64,000 nucleotides of DNA from Streptomyces sp. CC228A (GCF_021390935.1 NZ_JAJPUI010000005.1:62001-126000); one strand, 5' to 3'; positions 41,074 to 50,522 are shown, numbered from the stretch's first letter. Notes: generated by a model not told the origin, from the sequence alone. Made by a program: numbers and translations.

Positions 41074-42039
41074 TCAGGGCTGGACGACGGCCTCCTGGGC
41101 CGCCGCCGTGCCGCCCGCCAGCAGGGGCGCGTCGACCGGTACGTTCCGCTTCACCAGGGCGAGCGCGATGGGGCCGAGCTCGTAGTGGCGTACGGCGGTC
41201 GTGACGAAGCCGACCTGGCGGCCGTCCGGGCCGTCGGCGGCCAGCCGCACGGGCGTGCCGTGCTCCGGCAGGAGCACCTCGCTGCCGTCCAGGTGCAGGA
41301 ACACCAGCCGGCGCGGCGGCTTCCCCAGGTTGTGGACGCGCGCCACGGTCTCCTGGCCGCGGTAGCAGCCCTTCTGCAGGTGGACGGCGGAGCCGATGAG
41401 GCCGATCTCGTGCGGGATGGTCCGGTGGTCGGTCTCGAAACCGAGCCGCGGCCGGTGCGCCTCCACCCGCAGCGCCTCGTACGCGAGGACGCCGGCGGGC
41501 GGCCCGTGCCGCTCCGCGTACGCCTCCAGATCGGCGCGCGGCAGGAACAGGTCGCGGCCGTGCGCTGTCTCCCGTACGACGACGCCGTCCGGGGTCTCGG
41601 CGAGGGAGCCCGCCGGCAGGTGGACCACGGCGGTGTCGCCCGTGCGGTCGGCGACCTCGACGCGGTAGAAGAACTTCATCGACTCCAGGTAGCCGATGAG
41701 GGCCTCCTGCGTGCTGGGCTCGACGTGCGCCCAGACCGTCTCACCGTCGTCGACGAGGTACAGGGCGTGCTCGATGTGGCCGTTCGCGGACAGGATCAGC
41801 GCGTCGGCGGCCCGGCCGGCGGGCAGCTCGCTGACGTGCTGGGTGAGCAGCAGGTGCAGCCAGCTGAGCCGGTCGTCGCCGGTGACCGCGACCACCCCGC
41901 GGTGGGACAGGTCGACGAGGCCGTCGCCCGCGGCGAGGGCGCGCTGCTCGCGGAACGGGTCGCCGTAGTGGCCGGCGACGCCTTCGTCGCGCCCCTCGGC
42001 GGGGACCGCGCCGGGCAGGGACAGCAGAGGGCTCTTCAT
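41074..42039 (-). CDS. ygfZ: YgfZ/GcvT-family folate-binding protein
   Basis: 321 residues; TACGCT lies 7 nt before the ATG (leaderless). The conserved K-G-C-Y-R-G-Q-E motif near residue 225 identifies YgfZ, a GcvT-like tetrahydrofolate-binding protein that supports assembly or repair of some iron-sulphur enzymes. It is next to nur and the nitrobindin-like gene, an order conserved in Streptomyces. Confidence 0.93.
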   Translation of the reverse strand: MKSPLLSLPGAVPAEGRDEGVAGHYGDPFREQRALAAGDGLVDLSHRGVVAVTGDDRLSWLHLLLTQHVSELPAGRAADALILSANGHIEHALYLVDDGETVWAHVEPSTQEALIGYLESMKFFYRVEVADRTGDTAVVHLPAGSLAETPDGVVVRETAHGRDLFLPRADLEAYAERHGPPAGVLAYEALRVEAHRPRLGFETDHRTIPHEIGLIGSAVHLQKGCYRGQETVARVHNLGKPPRRLVFLHLDGSEVLLPEHGTPVRLAADGPDGRQVGFVTTAVRHYELGPIALALVKRNVPVDAPLLAGGTAAAQEAVVQP

Positions 42040-42137
42040 GGCGTCCAGCGTACGGCCCCGCGGACGGGACGCCGGGGGGTGCCCGCACGTGGGGCGGGGA
42101 GTGGGCGGCGGACGGACGGGACGGGAGGGGTCCCGGC

Positions 42138-42635
42138 CTACGGCGTGCCGCCGGTCCCGCCGGCCGGCTCGCCGGCGTCCGCGGTCTCGGCGCCGCCGCT
42201 CTCGGCGGCCTCGGCGGCCTTGCCGGTGCAGTCCGCGCAGCGGCCGTAGATCGCGAAGTGCTTCATGTCCGTGTCGAAGCCGAAGGAGGCGCGGAGCTTG
42301 GCGGTGAACTCGGCGGCCACCTCCACGTCCGCCTCGATGACCTCGGCGCAGTCCCGGCAGACCAGGTGGAGGTGGTGGTGGCGGGCGGCGAGGTGGTAGG
42401 TGGGCGCGCCGTGCCCGAGGTGGGCGTGGCTGACGAGCCCCAGTTCCTCCAGCAGCTCCAGCGTCCGGTAGACGGTGGAGATGTTGACGCCGGAAGCGGT
42501 CTTGCGGACCTCGTGGAGGATGTCGTCGGGCGTGGCGTGCTCCAGCACGTCGACCGCCTCCAGGACCAGCTGGCGCTGGGGCGTCAGCCGGTAACCGCGC
42601 TGCCGAAGATCGCTCTTCCAGTCGGTGCTCACCAC
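42138..42635 (-). CDS. nur: Nickel-responsive Fur-family regulator Nur
   Basis: 165 residues. GTG 42635 is set by a TACACT box 7 nt upstream. Fur winged helix (L-R-Q-R-G-Y-R-L-T-P-Q-R-Q, then I-S-T-V-Y-R-T-L-E-L-L) and dimerisation domain with the metal ligands in H-H-H-L-H-L-V-C-R-D-C and a second C-x-x-C. It closely matches Nur of S. coelicolor, which with nickel represses the Fe-SOD gene and nickel transporter genes. The C-terminal Ala/Glu/Gly tail is not conserved. Confidence 0.93.
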   Translation of the reverse strand: MVSTDWKSDLRQRGYRLTPQRQLVLEAVDVLEHATPDDILHEVRKTASGVNISTVYRTLELLEELGLVSHAHLGHGAPTYHLAARHHHLHLVCRDCAEVIEADVEVAAEFTAKLRASFGFDTDMKHFAIYGRCADCTGKAAEAAESGGAETADAGEPAGGTGGTP

Positions 42636-42830
42636 GCGCCCCAGTGTAGGAGGACGGAGCCGGTTTCCCAGGGGGCTACCGGAAGAACAGCGCCTTTCCG
42701 CGGGCCCGGCGCGCCTCCGGGACGGCAGGGGGCCGGTGCCGGGAGCGGCGGGCGGCCCCGGGACGCCGAACGCCGCCGGGCTGCCGCTGCGTACGGCGAC
42801 CGACCGGCGGCCGACCGGCGGCGCAGTGGC

Positions 42831-43403
42831 CTACTTGAAGAAGGCGATGCCGTCGTCGGGGAGGTCGCCGAGGCTCTTGGCCATTTCCTCGACCTCCTCC
42901 GGGGTGACGACCTTCTTCAGGTGCGCCGACATGTACGGGCGCAGCGGGACCTCCGGCGTGGCCTTCTCGCCCACCCACATGAGGTCGCTCTTCACGTAGC
43001 CGTACAGGCGCTTGCCGCCGCTGTAGGGGCCGGACGCGGCGGTGCGGGCGACGGCGTCGGTCGCCAGGTCGATCTGCGGCTTCTTCTCGGCCAGCTCGCC
43101 GTACCAGACCTCGACGACGCCCTGGTCGCGGATCATGACGACCTCGACCTTGCGGTCCTGGGCGACGCGCCAGTAGCCGCTCTCGCTCTCCAGCGGGCGG
43201 ACCTTCTTGCCCTCGGCGTCCAGGACCCAGGACCGGGAGACGTACTCCAGGAAGTCCCTGCCGTCATGGGTGAAGGTCACGGACTGGCCGAAGTTGCACT
43301 TCTCGTCACCGGGGAAGTCGAAGACGCCGGCTCCCTCCCACGTCCCCAGCAGGAACGCGAGCGGGACGAGGTCGGGGTGCAGGTCGGACGGAATCTGGAT
43401 CAT
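42831..43403 (-). CDS. FABP-like / nitrobindin-family haem protein
   Basis: 190 residues. G-T-W-E-G-A-G-V near residue 20 starts the beta-barrel of the UPF0678/nitrobindin family. A C-terminal H-L-K-K-V carries the usual haem-ligand His. Known members bind ferric haem and isomerise peroxynitrite or bind nitric oxide. No signal peptide. Upstream of a 33-residue membrane peptide gene on the same strand. Confidence 0.85.
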   Translation of the reverse strand: MIQIPSDLHPDLVPLAFLLGTWEGAGVFDFPGDEKCNFGQSVTFTHDGRDFLEYVSRSWVLDAEGKKVRPLESESGYWRVAQDRKVEVVMIRDQGVVEVWYGELAEKKPQIDLATDAVARTAASGPYSGGKRLYGYVKSDLMWVGEKATPEVPLRPYMSAHLKKVVTPEEVEEMAKSLGDLPDDGIAFFK

Positions 43404-43473
43404 GGTGTCTGGCTGCTCTGCAGATCTGTGCGGCGGCGGGGGGCGGAGGCTGCGGCGGCGGACCCGGTCGGGG

Positions 43474-43575
43474 TCAGCGCTGGCCCTGGTACAGCTTCTT
43501 CACGGTCAGCCCGGCGAAGGCGAGGACGCCGACGCAGACCAGGACCAGCAGGGCGGAGAAGAAAGCCTCAAGCAC
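43474..43575 (-). CDS. 33-residue single-span membrane peptide
   Basis: GTG 43575 with GAGGAGC 5 nt upstream. One hydrophobic helix (about residues 5-23) followed by a basic end with K-K-L-Y-Q-G-Q-R. A clear ribosome site and a sensible topology support translation. I believe it is conserved at this place in Streptomyces, but its function is unknown. Confidence 0.65.
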   Translation of the reverse strand: MLEAFFSALLVLVCVGVLAFAGLTVKKLYQGQR

Positions 43576-43690
43576 GGGGTGCTCCTCGATGGCGGTGGGC
43601 GGACGGAAAAGGGGCCGGGTCCCAGCGTAATGGGTGGCGTCCCGGGCCCGGCGTGTGAGGTGGCGCTCAGCCGGGCGGCCGGGAGCGGCG

Positions 43691-43963
43691 CTACTGCGGA
43701 CCCGAGTCCGGTTTCCGCCTGCCGTCCAGCTCGTCCCACCACGCGTCGGACTGGGCGTCGCCGGACGGGTCGTCCCACCAGCGGTCGTCCGGGCCCCGCC
43801 GGTTCGCCACCCATGCGGCGATCGGCGGCAGCAGGGCGGCGGCGAACGCCATGCCGACGGCGGCCTCCGTCGACCAGAGGCGCACGAGCACCCACGCGCT
43901 CACGAAGAGGGCCAGGCAGGCCCCCATGATCGCGAAGTAGGCGCGCCTCCGCCGCTCGTACAC
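43691..43963 (-). CDS. DUF3099 membrane protein
   Basis: 90 residues from GTG 43963. Begins Y-E-R-R-R-R-A-Y-F-A-I-M-G, then two transmembrane helices (about 10-30 and 36-53) and an acidic Trp-rich tail (D-D-R-W-W-D-D). This is the DUF3099 pattern, confined to actinobacteria. Function unknown. Confidence 0.83.
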   Translation of the reverse strand: MYERRRRAYFAIMGACLALFVSAWVLVRLWSTEAAVGMAFAAALLPPIAAWVANRRGPDDRWWDDPSGDAQSDAWWDELDGRRKPDSGPQ

Positions 43964-44184
43964 GCCTTCAGCGTACGTCCGCCGCGCCGCCCCCGTACGG
44001 CGGCGGCACCGCTGCCCGTACGGACGGCGGCACCGCTGACCGCGCGGCGGTCGGCGGGGCGGGGCGAGTGTGCGGGGAGGGGCGTGGCGCGCGGCGGGGC
44101 GTGTGTGCGGGGCGGGGCGTGTGTGCGGGGAGGGCGCGTCCGCCGGGCGTGCAGAGGGCCGCGGCCGCCCGGCGTGCGGAAAGA

Positions 44185-44245
44185 CCGAAGGACCGCACCT
44201 CAAGTCCCGGAAAGCGTCCAACCCCCAGGAGGTGCGGCCCTTCGG
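44185..44245 (-). terminator. Long hairpin terminator of the sulfurtransferase operon
   Basis: 17-bp arms (44185-44201 and 44229-44245) with one mismatch, 20 nt beyond the DUF1416 stop on the minus strand. Confidence 0.7.
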
Positions 44246-44264
44246 CCGTTCAGGAGACGCGGTC

Positions 44265-44555
44265 TCAGACCGCGATCGCGACCTCGGCGAGGCCGCCCGT
44301 CTGGACGACCACCGTGCGGTCGGCCGCCTCGGCGCCCGGCACGAGGGCGCGGAGCGTCCAGGTGCCCTCGGCCGCGTAGAACCGGAACTGGCCGGTCGCG
44401 GAGGTCGGGACCTCGGCGGTGAACTCGCCGGTCGAGTCCAGCAGCCGGACGTAACCGGTCACCGGCTCGCCGGCGCGGGTCACCTGGCCCTGGATGGTGG
44501 TCTCACCGGGCTTGATCGCGGAGGCGTCGGGGCCGCCGGCCTGTGCTCCACACAT
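44265..44555 (-). CDS. DUF1416 beta-sandwich protein
   Basis: 96 residues. Starts M-C-G-A-Q-A-G-G, then I-K-P-G-E-T-T-I-Q-G-Q-V and G-Q-F-R-F-Y-A-A-E-G-T-W-T, typical DUF1416 (carboxypeptidase-regulatory-like fold). It follows the sulfurtransferase by 36 nt, as in mycobacteria, so it probably shares its transcript and a sulphur-related role. Confidence 0.87.
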   Translation of the reverse strand: MCGAQAGGPDASAIKPGETTIQGQVTRAGEPVTGYVRLLDSTGEFTAEVPTSATGQFRFYAAEGTWTLRALVPGAEAADRTVVVQTGGLAEVAIAV

Positions 44556-44591
44556 GGTGCATCTGTCCTTCGTTGTCGCAGGTCGACGGGT

Positions 44592-45437
44592 TTACTTGGC
44601 CGGGCCGAGCTCGATCGGCACGCCGACGAGGGAGCCGTACTCGGTCCAGGAGCCGTCGTAGTTCTTGACGTTCTCCTGGCCCAGCAGCTCGTGCAGCACG
44701 AACCAGGTCAGGGCGGAGCGCTCACCGATGCGGCAGTACGCGATGGTGTCCTTCTCCAGGTCGACCTGCTCGGCGGCGTAGAGCGCCTTGAGCTCCTCGT
44801 CCGACTTGAAGGTGCCGTCGTCGTTGGCGTTCTTCGACCACGGGATGTTGCGGGCGGTCGGCACGTGGCCGGGGCGCTGCGACTGCTCCTGCGGCAGGTG
44901 CGCCGGGGCGAGCAGCTTGCCGCTGAACTCGTCGGGCGAGCGCACGTCGACCAGGTTCCGGCTGCCGATCGCGGCGACCACGTCGTCGCGGAAGGCGCGG
45001 ATGGAGGTGTCCTGCGGCTTGGCCTTGTACTGGGTGGCCGGGCGGTTCGGGACCTCGGAGCCGTCGACCAGGTCGCGGGAGTCCAGCTCCCACTTCTTGC
45101 GGCCGCCGTCGAGGAGCTTGACCGACTCGTGGCCGTACAGCTTGAAGTACCAGTAGGCGTACGAGGCGAACCAGTTGTTGTTGCCGCCGTAGAGGACGAC
45201 CGTGTCGTCGTTCGCGATGCCCTTCGCGGAGAGCAGCTTCTCGAAGCCCTCCTGGTCCACGAAGTCGCGGCGGACCGGGTCCTGGAGGTCCTGCTTCCAG
45301 TCGATGCGGACGGCGTTCCTGATGTGGTTCTTGTCGTACGCGGACGTGTCCTCGTCGACCTCCACGATGACGACCTTCGGGTCGTCGAGGTGGGCCTCGA
45401 CCCAGTCGGCGTCTACCAGAACGTCGCTGCGGCTCAT
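44592..45437 (-). CDS. Thiosulfate sulfurtransferase (rhodanese, SseA/CysA2-type)
   Basis: 281 residues; GGAGGAGAAGACAGC precedes the ATG. Two rhodanese domains; the second has the catalytic loop Y-C-R-I-G-E-R-S (Cys ~237). It moves sulfur from thiosulfate or a similar donor to an acceptor. It is preceded by a short Cys-containing leader ORF (45618-45698), so cysteine-responsive control is plausible. Confidence 0.93.
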   Translation of the reverse strand: MSRSDVLVDADWVEAHLDDPKVVIVEVDEDTSAYDKNHIRNAVRIDWKQDLQDPVRRDFVDQEGFEKLLSAKGIANDDTVVLYGGNNNWFASYAYWYFKLYGHESVKLLDGGRKKWELDSRDLVDGSEVPNRPATQYKAKPQDTSIRAFRDDVVAAIGSRNLVDVRSPDEFSGKLLAPAHLPQEQSQRPGHVPTARNIPWSKNANDDGTFKSDEELKALYAAEQVDLEKDTIAYCRIGERSALTWFVLHELLGQENVKNYDGSWTEYGSLVGVPIELGPAK

Positions 45438-45617
45438 GCTGTCTTCTCCTCCGGGGCAGTGTGCGGCGGGGTGCTGCGGGTGCTGACGGTGCACAGACCG
45501 CGCCGGGCGCTCTCCGCGGGGCGCACTCGTGTACGAGGGTGCGGGGCGGCTGCGGCGCGGGGAAGGCCCTCCGGCGCGGAAGGGCCGAAAAGCGCGGGGT
45601 GCTCGGAGGCGCCCCGC

Positions 45618-45698
45618 TCAGACAGTGCGACAGAGCATGGCGGCGACGCGGCACAGGTCTACTGCCCGCCGCTTCGTGAGGTCCGCCTGTCGCTTCAT
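45618..45698 (-). CDS. Putative leader peptide of the sulfurtransferase operon
   Basis: 26 residues starting M-K-R-Q-A-D-L-T-K-R-R; a second ATG directly upstream (45701) is possible. Two C-R pairs lie at 16-17 and 23-24, the second three codons from the stop. Peptides of this kind are widely annotated in Streptomyces as 'putative leader peptide' before sulphur genes. Mycobacterial cysA2 is controlled by a Cys-containing upstream ORF. Here the gap to the sulfurtransferase is about 180 nt. Confidence 0.7.
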   Translation of the reverse strand: MKRQADLTKRRAVDLCRVAAMLCRTV

Positions 45699-46016
45699 CA
45701 TGGCCCCGATCGTAGGGAGGGAGGGGGGACCGTGTCACCGGTGTGTCATATGGCGAGACGGGATCATCCGCATGCCGGGATGGAAGGCTCCGCGACATGC
45801 CCTCCCGGACGGCGGCCGCCGGAGCGTTTCGGCCTTTCGTCTAGGGTGCGGACGGCGGCGTCTCACCATGTGGCCGCAGTGGTTCCGGAGGACCGCCGGG
45901 AGGCCCGCCGCGGGAGCATCCGAGGAGCCCCGGCCGCTCCCCCGCGCCGGCCCCGCCGGCCCTCACCGCTGCCCGCGCCGGGCCTCACCGCTCCAGGACG
46001 ACGTCCGCGCCGGGCC

Positions 46017-46706
46017 TCACCGCTCCAGGACGACGTCCGCGCCGCCCACCGTCACCATCAGGCCGTCCGGCGCGGCCTCGACGTCCCGGATCTCCAGCCC
46101 CGCGGGGAAGCCCGTCACGTCCCGCTCGAAGTCCGTGCGCTGCCTGACCAGTTCCTCAAGACCCGGGAGGCCCTGGCCCGGCACCTCGTCGGCACGCACC
46201 CGGATCGTGTCGCCGTCGACGGTGCTCACCGTGGAGAGCACGCTGCGGGTGATCTGCCGGCCGAGCAGTTCCACACTCCCGGTGACCTTGATCTTGCCGT
46301 TGCCGCCGTACCCGATGGTGACGTCGCTCTCCGAGACCTTGGCCAGCTCGTCGTAGGGGACGCGCGCGGTGCCGGTCGCGGTCGCGGCGACGGCCCGCGT
46401 GAAGTCGCCCTCCACCCGCACGCCGTGCAGTTCCGCGGTGAGCTCGCCCAGCCGCACCTGCTTGCCGCCGACGGTCGCCGCCGCCCCGGTCATCGCCAGG
46501 TCGACCTGCTCGAACCGCCGGTCCATGAACTGCGTCAGGAACGGGAAGCCCCTGATGGAGACCTCCGGCTGCGCGCTCAGCCCCTGTGCGGCCCGCAGCC
46601 GGTCGGCCGCCTCCGACTCGGCAGCGCTCACGGCGAGCCGGTCCCCGACGGCCAGCAGGCCGCCCAGGACGACGGCGATGGTCAGCAGTATCCGCAATGC
46701 TCGCAA
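46017..46706 (-). CDS. DUF2993 lipid-binding-like protein
   Basis: 229 residues. TTG start at 46706 with GGGGGAG 7 nt upstream. An N-terminal hydrophobic anchor or uncleaved signal (residues 5-27) is followed by a beta-rich domain. The G-F-P-F-L-T-Q-F start is the hallmark of DUF2993, which has a tubular lipid-binding-like fold. Likely attached outside the membrane. The 315 nt upstream (45702-46016) on the other side of the gene show no further ORF. Confidence 0.83.
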   Translation of the reverse strand: MRALRILLTIAVVLGGLLAVGDRLAVSAAESEAADRLRAAQGLSAQPEVSIRGFPFLTQFMDRRFEQVDLAMTGAAATVGGKQVRLGELTAELHGVRVEGDFTRAVAATATGTARVPYDELAKVSESDVTIGYGGNGKIKVTGSVELLGRQITRSVLSTVSTVDGDTIRVRADEVPGQGLPGLEELVRQRTDFERDVTGFPAGLEIRDVEAAPDGLMVTVGGADVVLER

Positions 46707-46862
46707 GTCGGCGCTCCCCCGCTGCTCGTACGGCCGGTCCCGGACGGTCCGGCCCCGCCTCCCCCACGGGTATACGGCCCTGGGTCACCGATTGGTTCCC
46801 CCGACGGCTCGTGCGTCACACACGCCACACCGGCCGGCCCCGTCGGAGCCGGCCGGGAGGGC

Positions 46863-48293
46863 TCAGCCCAGCGCGCGCCCCAGCAGGTACACCACGGGCG
46901 CCGCCAGCGCGAGCGGCAGCGCGACCCCGGCCGTCATGTGCACGAACCGGGACGGGTAGTCGTAGCTGGCGACCCGCAGGCCGACCACCGCGCAGACTCC
47001 CGCCGCAAGGCCCAGTCCCGCGGGCGCGGCGCCCGCGCCCGTCCCGGTCGCCGCACCGGCGGCGAGGCCCGCGCCGGCCGCCGCGAGCAGCGCCGCGGCG
47101 AGGAGGCGGGGCCGGGCAGCGGCAGGGCGCGGGCCACCGCCGCGGCGGCCACCGCGAGGGCGGCGACGACGGCCGCGTCCGGCCCGGCGGCCAGGAAGCC
47201 GGCGCCCACGACGGCCAGTGCCGACGAGGCGACCGTCGCCATCAGCCCGTACATCCGCTCCTCCGGCGCCGCGTGGCTGCGCAGCTGGAGGACCAGGACG
47301 AGCAGCACCCACACGCCGAGCGTGCCGAGGATCGCGGCGGCGCGTGCTCGCGGCCCGCGGCCAGCAGCACGGCGTCCGCGACGACCCCGCCCAGGAAGGC
47401 CAGCGCGATGCCCTGCCGGGCCGGCCACATGCCGTTGAGGCGGAACCAACCCGCGGCCGTCACCGCCTGGAGCAGCAGGACGGGCACCAGCAGTCCGTAC
47501 GGGCCGACGGCCGCGCCCGCCGCCAGCAGGACGCCCAGGAGCGCGGTCAGCCCCGCGGGCCGGATCCCGGGGGCGATGATCGGCGAGCGCCCTTCGGCGC
47601 GGGCCCGCTGGGCGTCCGTGATGCGGGTGTCGCCGAGGGTGGTGGGAGCGCCGCACGCGGGCCCCGCCCCGCCGCCGGGCGCCTCGGCCGCGTCCGGCGC
47701 GGGCTCCGGTGCTCCCCCGTACGGGGAAGGCTCGTGCCCCCGGGCGCGCCGCCCCCGGAGCCGGCTGCGGCCCGTACCCGGTGGAGCCGTACGCGGTGGA
47801 CGCGTCACCGGCAGGCCCCGCCTCCGGTGCGTACGGAGCCGAGCCGTACCCGGCCTGCGCGGCTCCCGCCGGGTACGGGGCGGACCCGTGGCGGCCGGCG
47901 CGGCCCCCGGGGCCGCCTGGTCCTGCGGGTACGGGGCCGCCGCGTATCCGCTGTCCTGCGCGGGCGCGGCGGCTCGGGGGCGTACACCCGGGAGCCGTAG
48001 CCGGGGTGCGCGGCCTGCGGTTCCGCGGGGTACGCCGGGGCCGGGGGCGCCGGGTCCGCCACCGGCGGCAGACAGTCGGTGGGCGCGTCGTACGCGGCGG
48101 GTGCCGGGCCGGTCTGCTGCGGCGGCAGGTACACGCCGCCGTCCGGGGCGGACGGCACGGCGGGCTGGTAGTGGGTGTCCCAGGTCTGGCCCTCCCACGT
48201 CTGGGAGACGTCCTGGTCGGGTCCGCCCTGCGGCCCGTTCCGGTGCCCGCCCCCGTGGGCGCCCTGGTACGGGTACTGCTGATCGCTGCTCAT
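46863..48293 (-). pseudogene. Multi-span membrane protein broken by several frameshifts
   Basis: Coding potential moves through at least three frames. From 48293 it starts M-S-S-D-Q-Q-Y-P-Y-Q with a Pro/Tyr/Gly-rich region. An I-A-P-G-I-R-P-A-G-L-T-A-L-L membrane segment lies around 47400-47600. G-T-L-G-V-W-V-L-L-V-L-V-L-Q near 47300 is in another frame, and a final frame ends in a hydrophobic stretch (V-V-Y-L-L-G-R-A-L-G). Changes fall near 47950, 47350 and 47110, with more likely in the proline-rich part. The intact protein would be an actinobacterial membrane protein of unknown function. Confidence 0.7.
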
Positions 48294-48304
48294 GCTGCTG
48301 GGGT

Positions 48305-48559
48305 TCACCCTCCTGCGAACGGCGGGAGCACCTCGACCGTGCCGCCCTCGGCCAGCCGTACCGTCTCATGCGCGCGCGTGCCCACGGGGTCGCCGTCGAC
48401 CAGGAACGAGCAGCGCTTCAGCACCCGCTCCAGCTCCCCGGGGTGCCGCCGGCGTGCGGCGTCGAGCGCCTCGGCCAGGGTCTGCGCGGCGTACGGCTCC
48501 TCGGCGATACCGGCGGCGGCCTTGGCCGCGGCCCAGTAGCGGATGGTTCCCGCTGCCAT
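48305..48559 (-). CDS. MoaD/ThiS-family sulfur-carrier protein
   Basis: 84 residues; AAAGGAG precedes the ATG. Beta-grasp pattern T-I-R-Y-W-A-A-A-K-A-A-A-G at the start and V-L-P-P-F-A-G-G at the end. The terminal Gly-Gly is needed for thiocarboxylation or ligation. Whether it serves molybdopterin, thiamine or another sulfur route is not clear. 14 nt after the hydrolase gene. Confidence 0.87.
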   Translation of the reverse strand: MAAGTIRYWAAAKAAAGIAEEPYAAQTLAEALDAARRRHPGELERVLKRCSFLVDGDPVGTRAHETVRLAEGGTVEVLPPFAGG

Positions 48560-48573
48560 GGGGGCTCCTTTCG

Positions 48574-49452
48574 TCAGGGTTCCATCATGGGCCACGCGTC
48601 CGGCGGACCCGCCGCCAGCCAGCGGCCGATCCGGCCCAGCAGGGCGTCGTCCGCGGCGTTCTCGGCGTGCCCCATCCCCCGCTCCAGCCACAGCTCGGCG
48701 GCGCCGCCCGCCGCCTCGGCGAGCGCCAGCGGGTGGTCGAGCGGGAAGTACGGGTCGCGGTCGCCGTGCACGACGAGCAGCGGCACCGCCGGGACGATCA
48801 GCGGCACGGCCTCCACCGGGGACAGCGGCACAGGGTCCCAGTCGCGGTCGTGGATCCGGGTCCGGAAGCCGTAGCGGCCCACCAGCCTCCCGGCGGGCCG
48901 CGTGATCAGCCAGTGCACCCGCCGCATCGGAGCCGTACCGCGGTAGTACCAGCGCGCGGGCGCACTGACGGACGCCACGGCGTCGGTCCGCGCCTGCGCG
49001 CCCCCTTCGCGCCCCGGCCCGTGCAGGGCGGCGTGCCGCAGCACGACCGACCCGCCCATCGAGAACCCGACGGTCGCCACGCGGTCGTGGCCCAGCTCCC
49101 GCGCCCACGCCACGGCGGCCGCCACGTCGAGGACCTCCCGGTCGCCCACGGTGGAGCGGCCGCCGGAACGGCCGTGGCCCCGGAACGAGAACGTCACGAC
49201 GGACGCGCCGCGGGCCAGCACCCGGGCCGCGCGCCGCAGCGCCGGGCGGTCCACGGACCCCGTGAAGCCGTGCGCGACGACGATCGCGGTGCCGCCGCCC
49301 GCGGGGCGGGCCGCCGCGCAGGGGTCGTAGCGCGCGTCGAGGAGCACGCCGTCAGAGGTTCGCAAAAACCTCCGCAAGGTTGCGCCGGGACGGCCGCCGG
49401 TCGACGAGGGGAAGACCACACTGTGAAACGGACCCTCTGTCCCCGAAGTCAT
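48574..49452 (-). CDS. Alpha/beta hydrolase
   Basis: 292 residues. ATG 49452 chosen because the preceding sequence is not conserved-looking and an AGAATA box lies just upstream. V-A-H-G-F-T-G-S oxyanion region, nucleophile elbow G-F-S-M-G-G (Ser ~130), catalytic Asp in H-G-D-R-D-P-Y-F and His in G-M-G-H-A-E-N. No signal peptide. Substrate unknown. Confidence 0.88.
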   Translation of the reverse strand: MTSGTEGPFHSVVFPSSTGGRPGATLRRFLRTSDGVLLDARYDPCAAARPAGGGTAIVVAHGFTGSVDRPALRRAARVLARGASVVTFSFRGHGRSGGRSTVGDREVLDVAAAVAWARELGHDRVATVGFSMGGSVVLRHAALHGPGREGGAQARTDAVASVSAPARWYYRGTAPMRRVHWLITRPAGRLVGRYGFRTRIHDRDWDPVPLSPVEAVPLIVPAVPLLVVHGDRDPYFPLDHPLALAEAAGGAAELWLERGMGHAENAADDALLGRIGRWLAAGPPDAWPMMEP

Positions 49453-49522
49453 GTGGGCTATTCTGGCGGGCAGAGGATCCGGGCAGAGCAGCCCCCGGGT
49501 CCTTTTGCGTTTTCCGGCCGGT

Positions 49523-49540
49523 GTTACAGGCGGGTGAACA
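49523..49540 (+). promoter_or_regulatory. Possible GlnR-type box upstream of glnR
   Basis: GTTAC followed seven bases later by TGAACA resembles the gTnAc-n6-GaAAc consensus of GlnR sites, with imperfect spacing. It lies about 180 nt before the glnR ATG. Weak evidence. Confidence 0.25.
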
Positions 49541-49715
49541 AAGGCTCTCAGGGCGCGGGAGCCGCAGGGAAAGAGCCAGTGCCGCAACGTCCTCGCAGGG
49601 ACCGAGGAGGAACCGACGTGATGGGCCAGCCGACCGTGCACGACCGCAGGACGCCTACCCCGGCATGGGGGCTCCCCCTGCTGCAGCGCAGTACGGAGTG
49701 CGAGGGAGGCACCCG

Positions 49716-50522
49716 ATGAGCTCTCTGCTGCTCCTGACCAACGCCCTCCAGCCGTCGACCGAGGTGCTTCCGGCGCTCGGCCTGCTGCTGCACCACGTGC
49801 GGGTGGCCCCCGCCGAGGGGCCGGCGCTCGTCGACACCCCCGGCGCCGACGTGATCCTGGTCGACGGCCGCCGCGACCTGCCGCAGGTCAGGTCGCTGTG
49901 CCAGCTGCTGCGCTCCACGGGCCCCGGCTGCCCGCTGCTGCTGGTGGTGACCGAGGGCGGGCTCGCCGCCGTCACCGCCGACTGGGGCGTCGACGACGTG
50001 CTCCTCGACACGGCGGGCCCCGCCGAGGTGGAGGCGCGGCTGCGGCTCGCGCTGGGCCGCCAGCAGCTCACCGTCGACGACTCGCCCATGGAGATCCGCA
50101 ACGGCGACCTCTCCGTGGACGAGGCCACGTACAGCGCGAAGCTGAAGGGCCGGGTCCTGGACCTGACCTTCAAGGAGTTCGAGCTGCTCAAGTACCTCGC
50201 GCAGCACCCCGGCCGGGTCTTCACCCGCGCCCAGCTGCTACAGGAGGTGTGGGGCTACGACTACTTCGGCGGCACCCGCACGGTCGACGTCCACGTGCGG
50301 CGGCTGCGGGCCAAGCTCGGCCCGGAGCACGAGTCGCTGATCGGCACGGTCCGCAACGTCGGCTACCGCTTCGTGGCCCCGGAGAAGGTGGAGCGCGCGG
50401 CCGAGGAGGCCCGGGCGGAGGCGCGCGCCGGGGCGCGCGCCGAGCGCGCCGTACCCGACGTCCTCCGTATGGAGCAGGCGGAAGAGGCAGGCGAAGCCGC
50501 CGCACGCCCTGCCCGCAGGTAG
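49716..50522 (+). CDS. glnR: Global nitrogen regulator GlnR
   Basis: 268 residues; GAGGGAGG precedes ATG 49716. Starts M-S-S-L-L-L-L-T-N-A-L-Q-P-S-T-E-V, essentially as in S. coelicolor GlnR. It has an atypical receiver lacking a full acidic pocket and paired kinase, then an OmpR-type winged helix (L-T-F-K-E-F-E-L-L-K-Y-L and T-V-D-V-H-V-R-R-L-R-A-K). GlnR activates glnA, amtB and related nitrogen genes. The last ~45 residues are an Ala/Glu/Arg-rich, variable tail. A LacI gene follows by 24 nt. Confidence 0.96.
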   Translation: MSSLLLLTNALQPSTEVLPALGLLLHHVRVAPAEGPALVDTPGADVILVDGRRDLPQVRSLCQLLRSTGPGCPLLLVVTEGGLAAVTADWGVDDVLLDTAGPAEVEARLRLALGRQQLTVDDSPMEIRNGDLSVDEATYSAKLKGRVLDLTFKEFELLKYLAQHPGRVFTRAQLLQEVWGYDYFGGTRTVDVHVRRLRAKLGPEHESLIGTVRNVGYRFVAPEKVERAAEEARAEARAGARAERAVPDVLRMEQAEEAGEAAARPARR

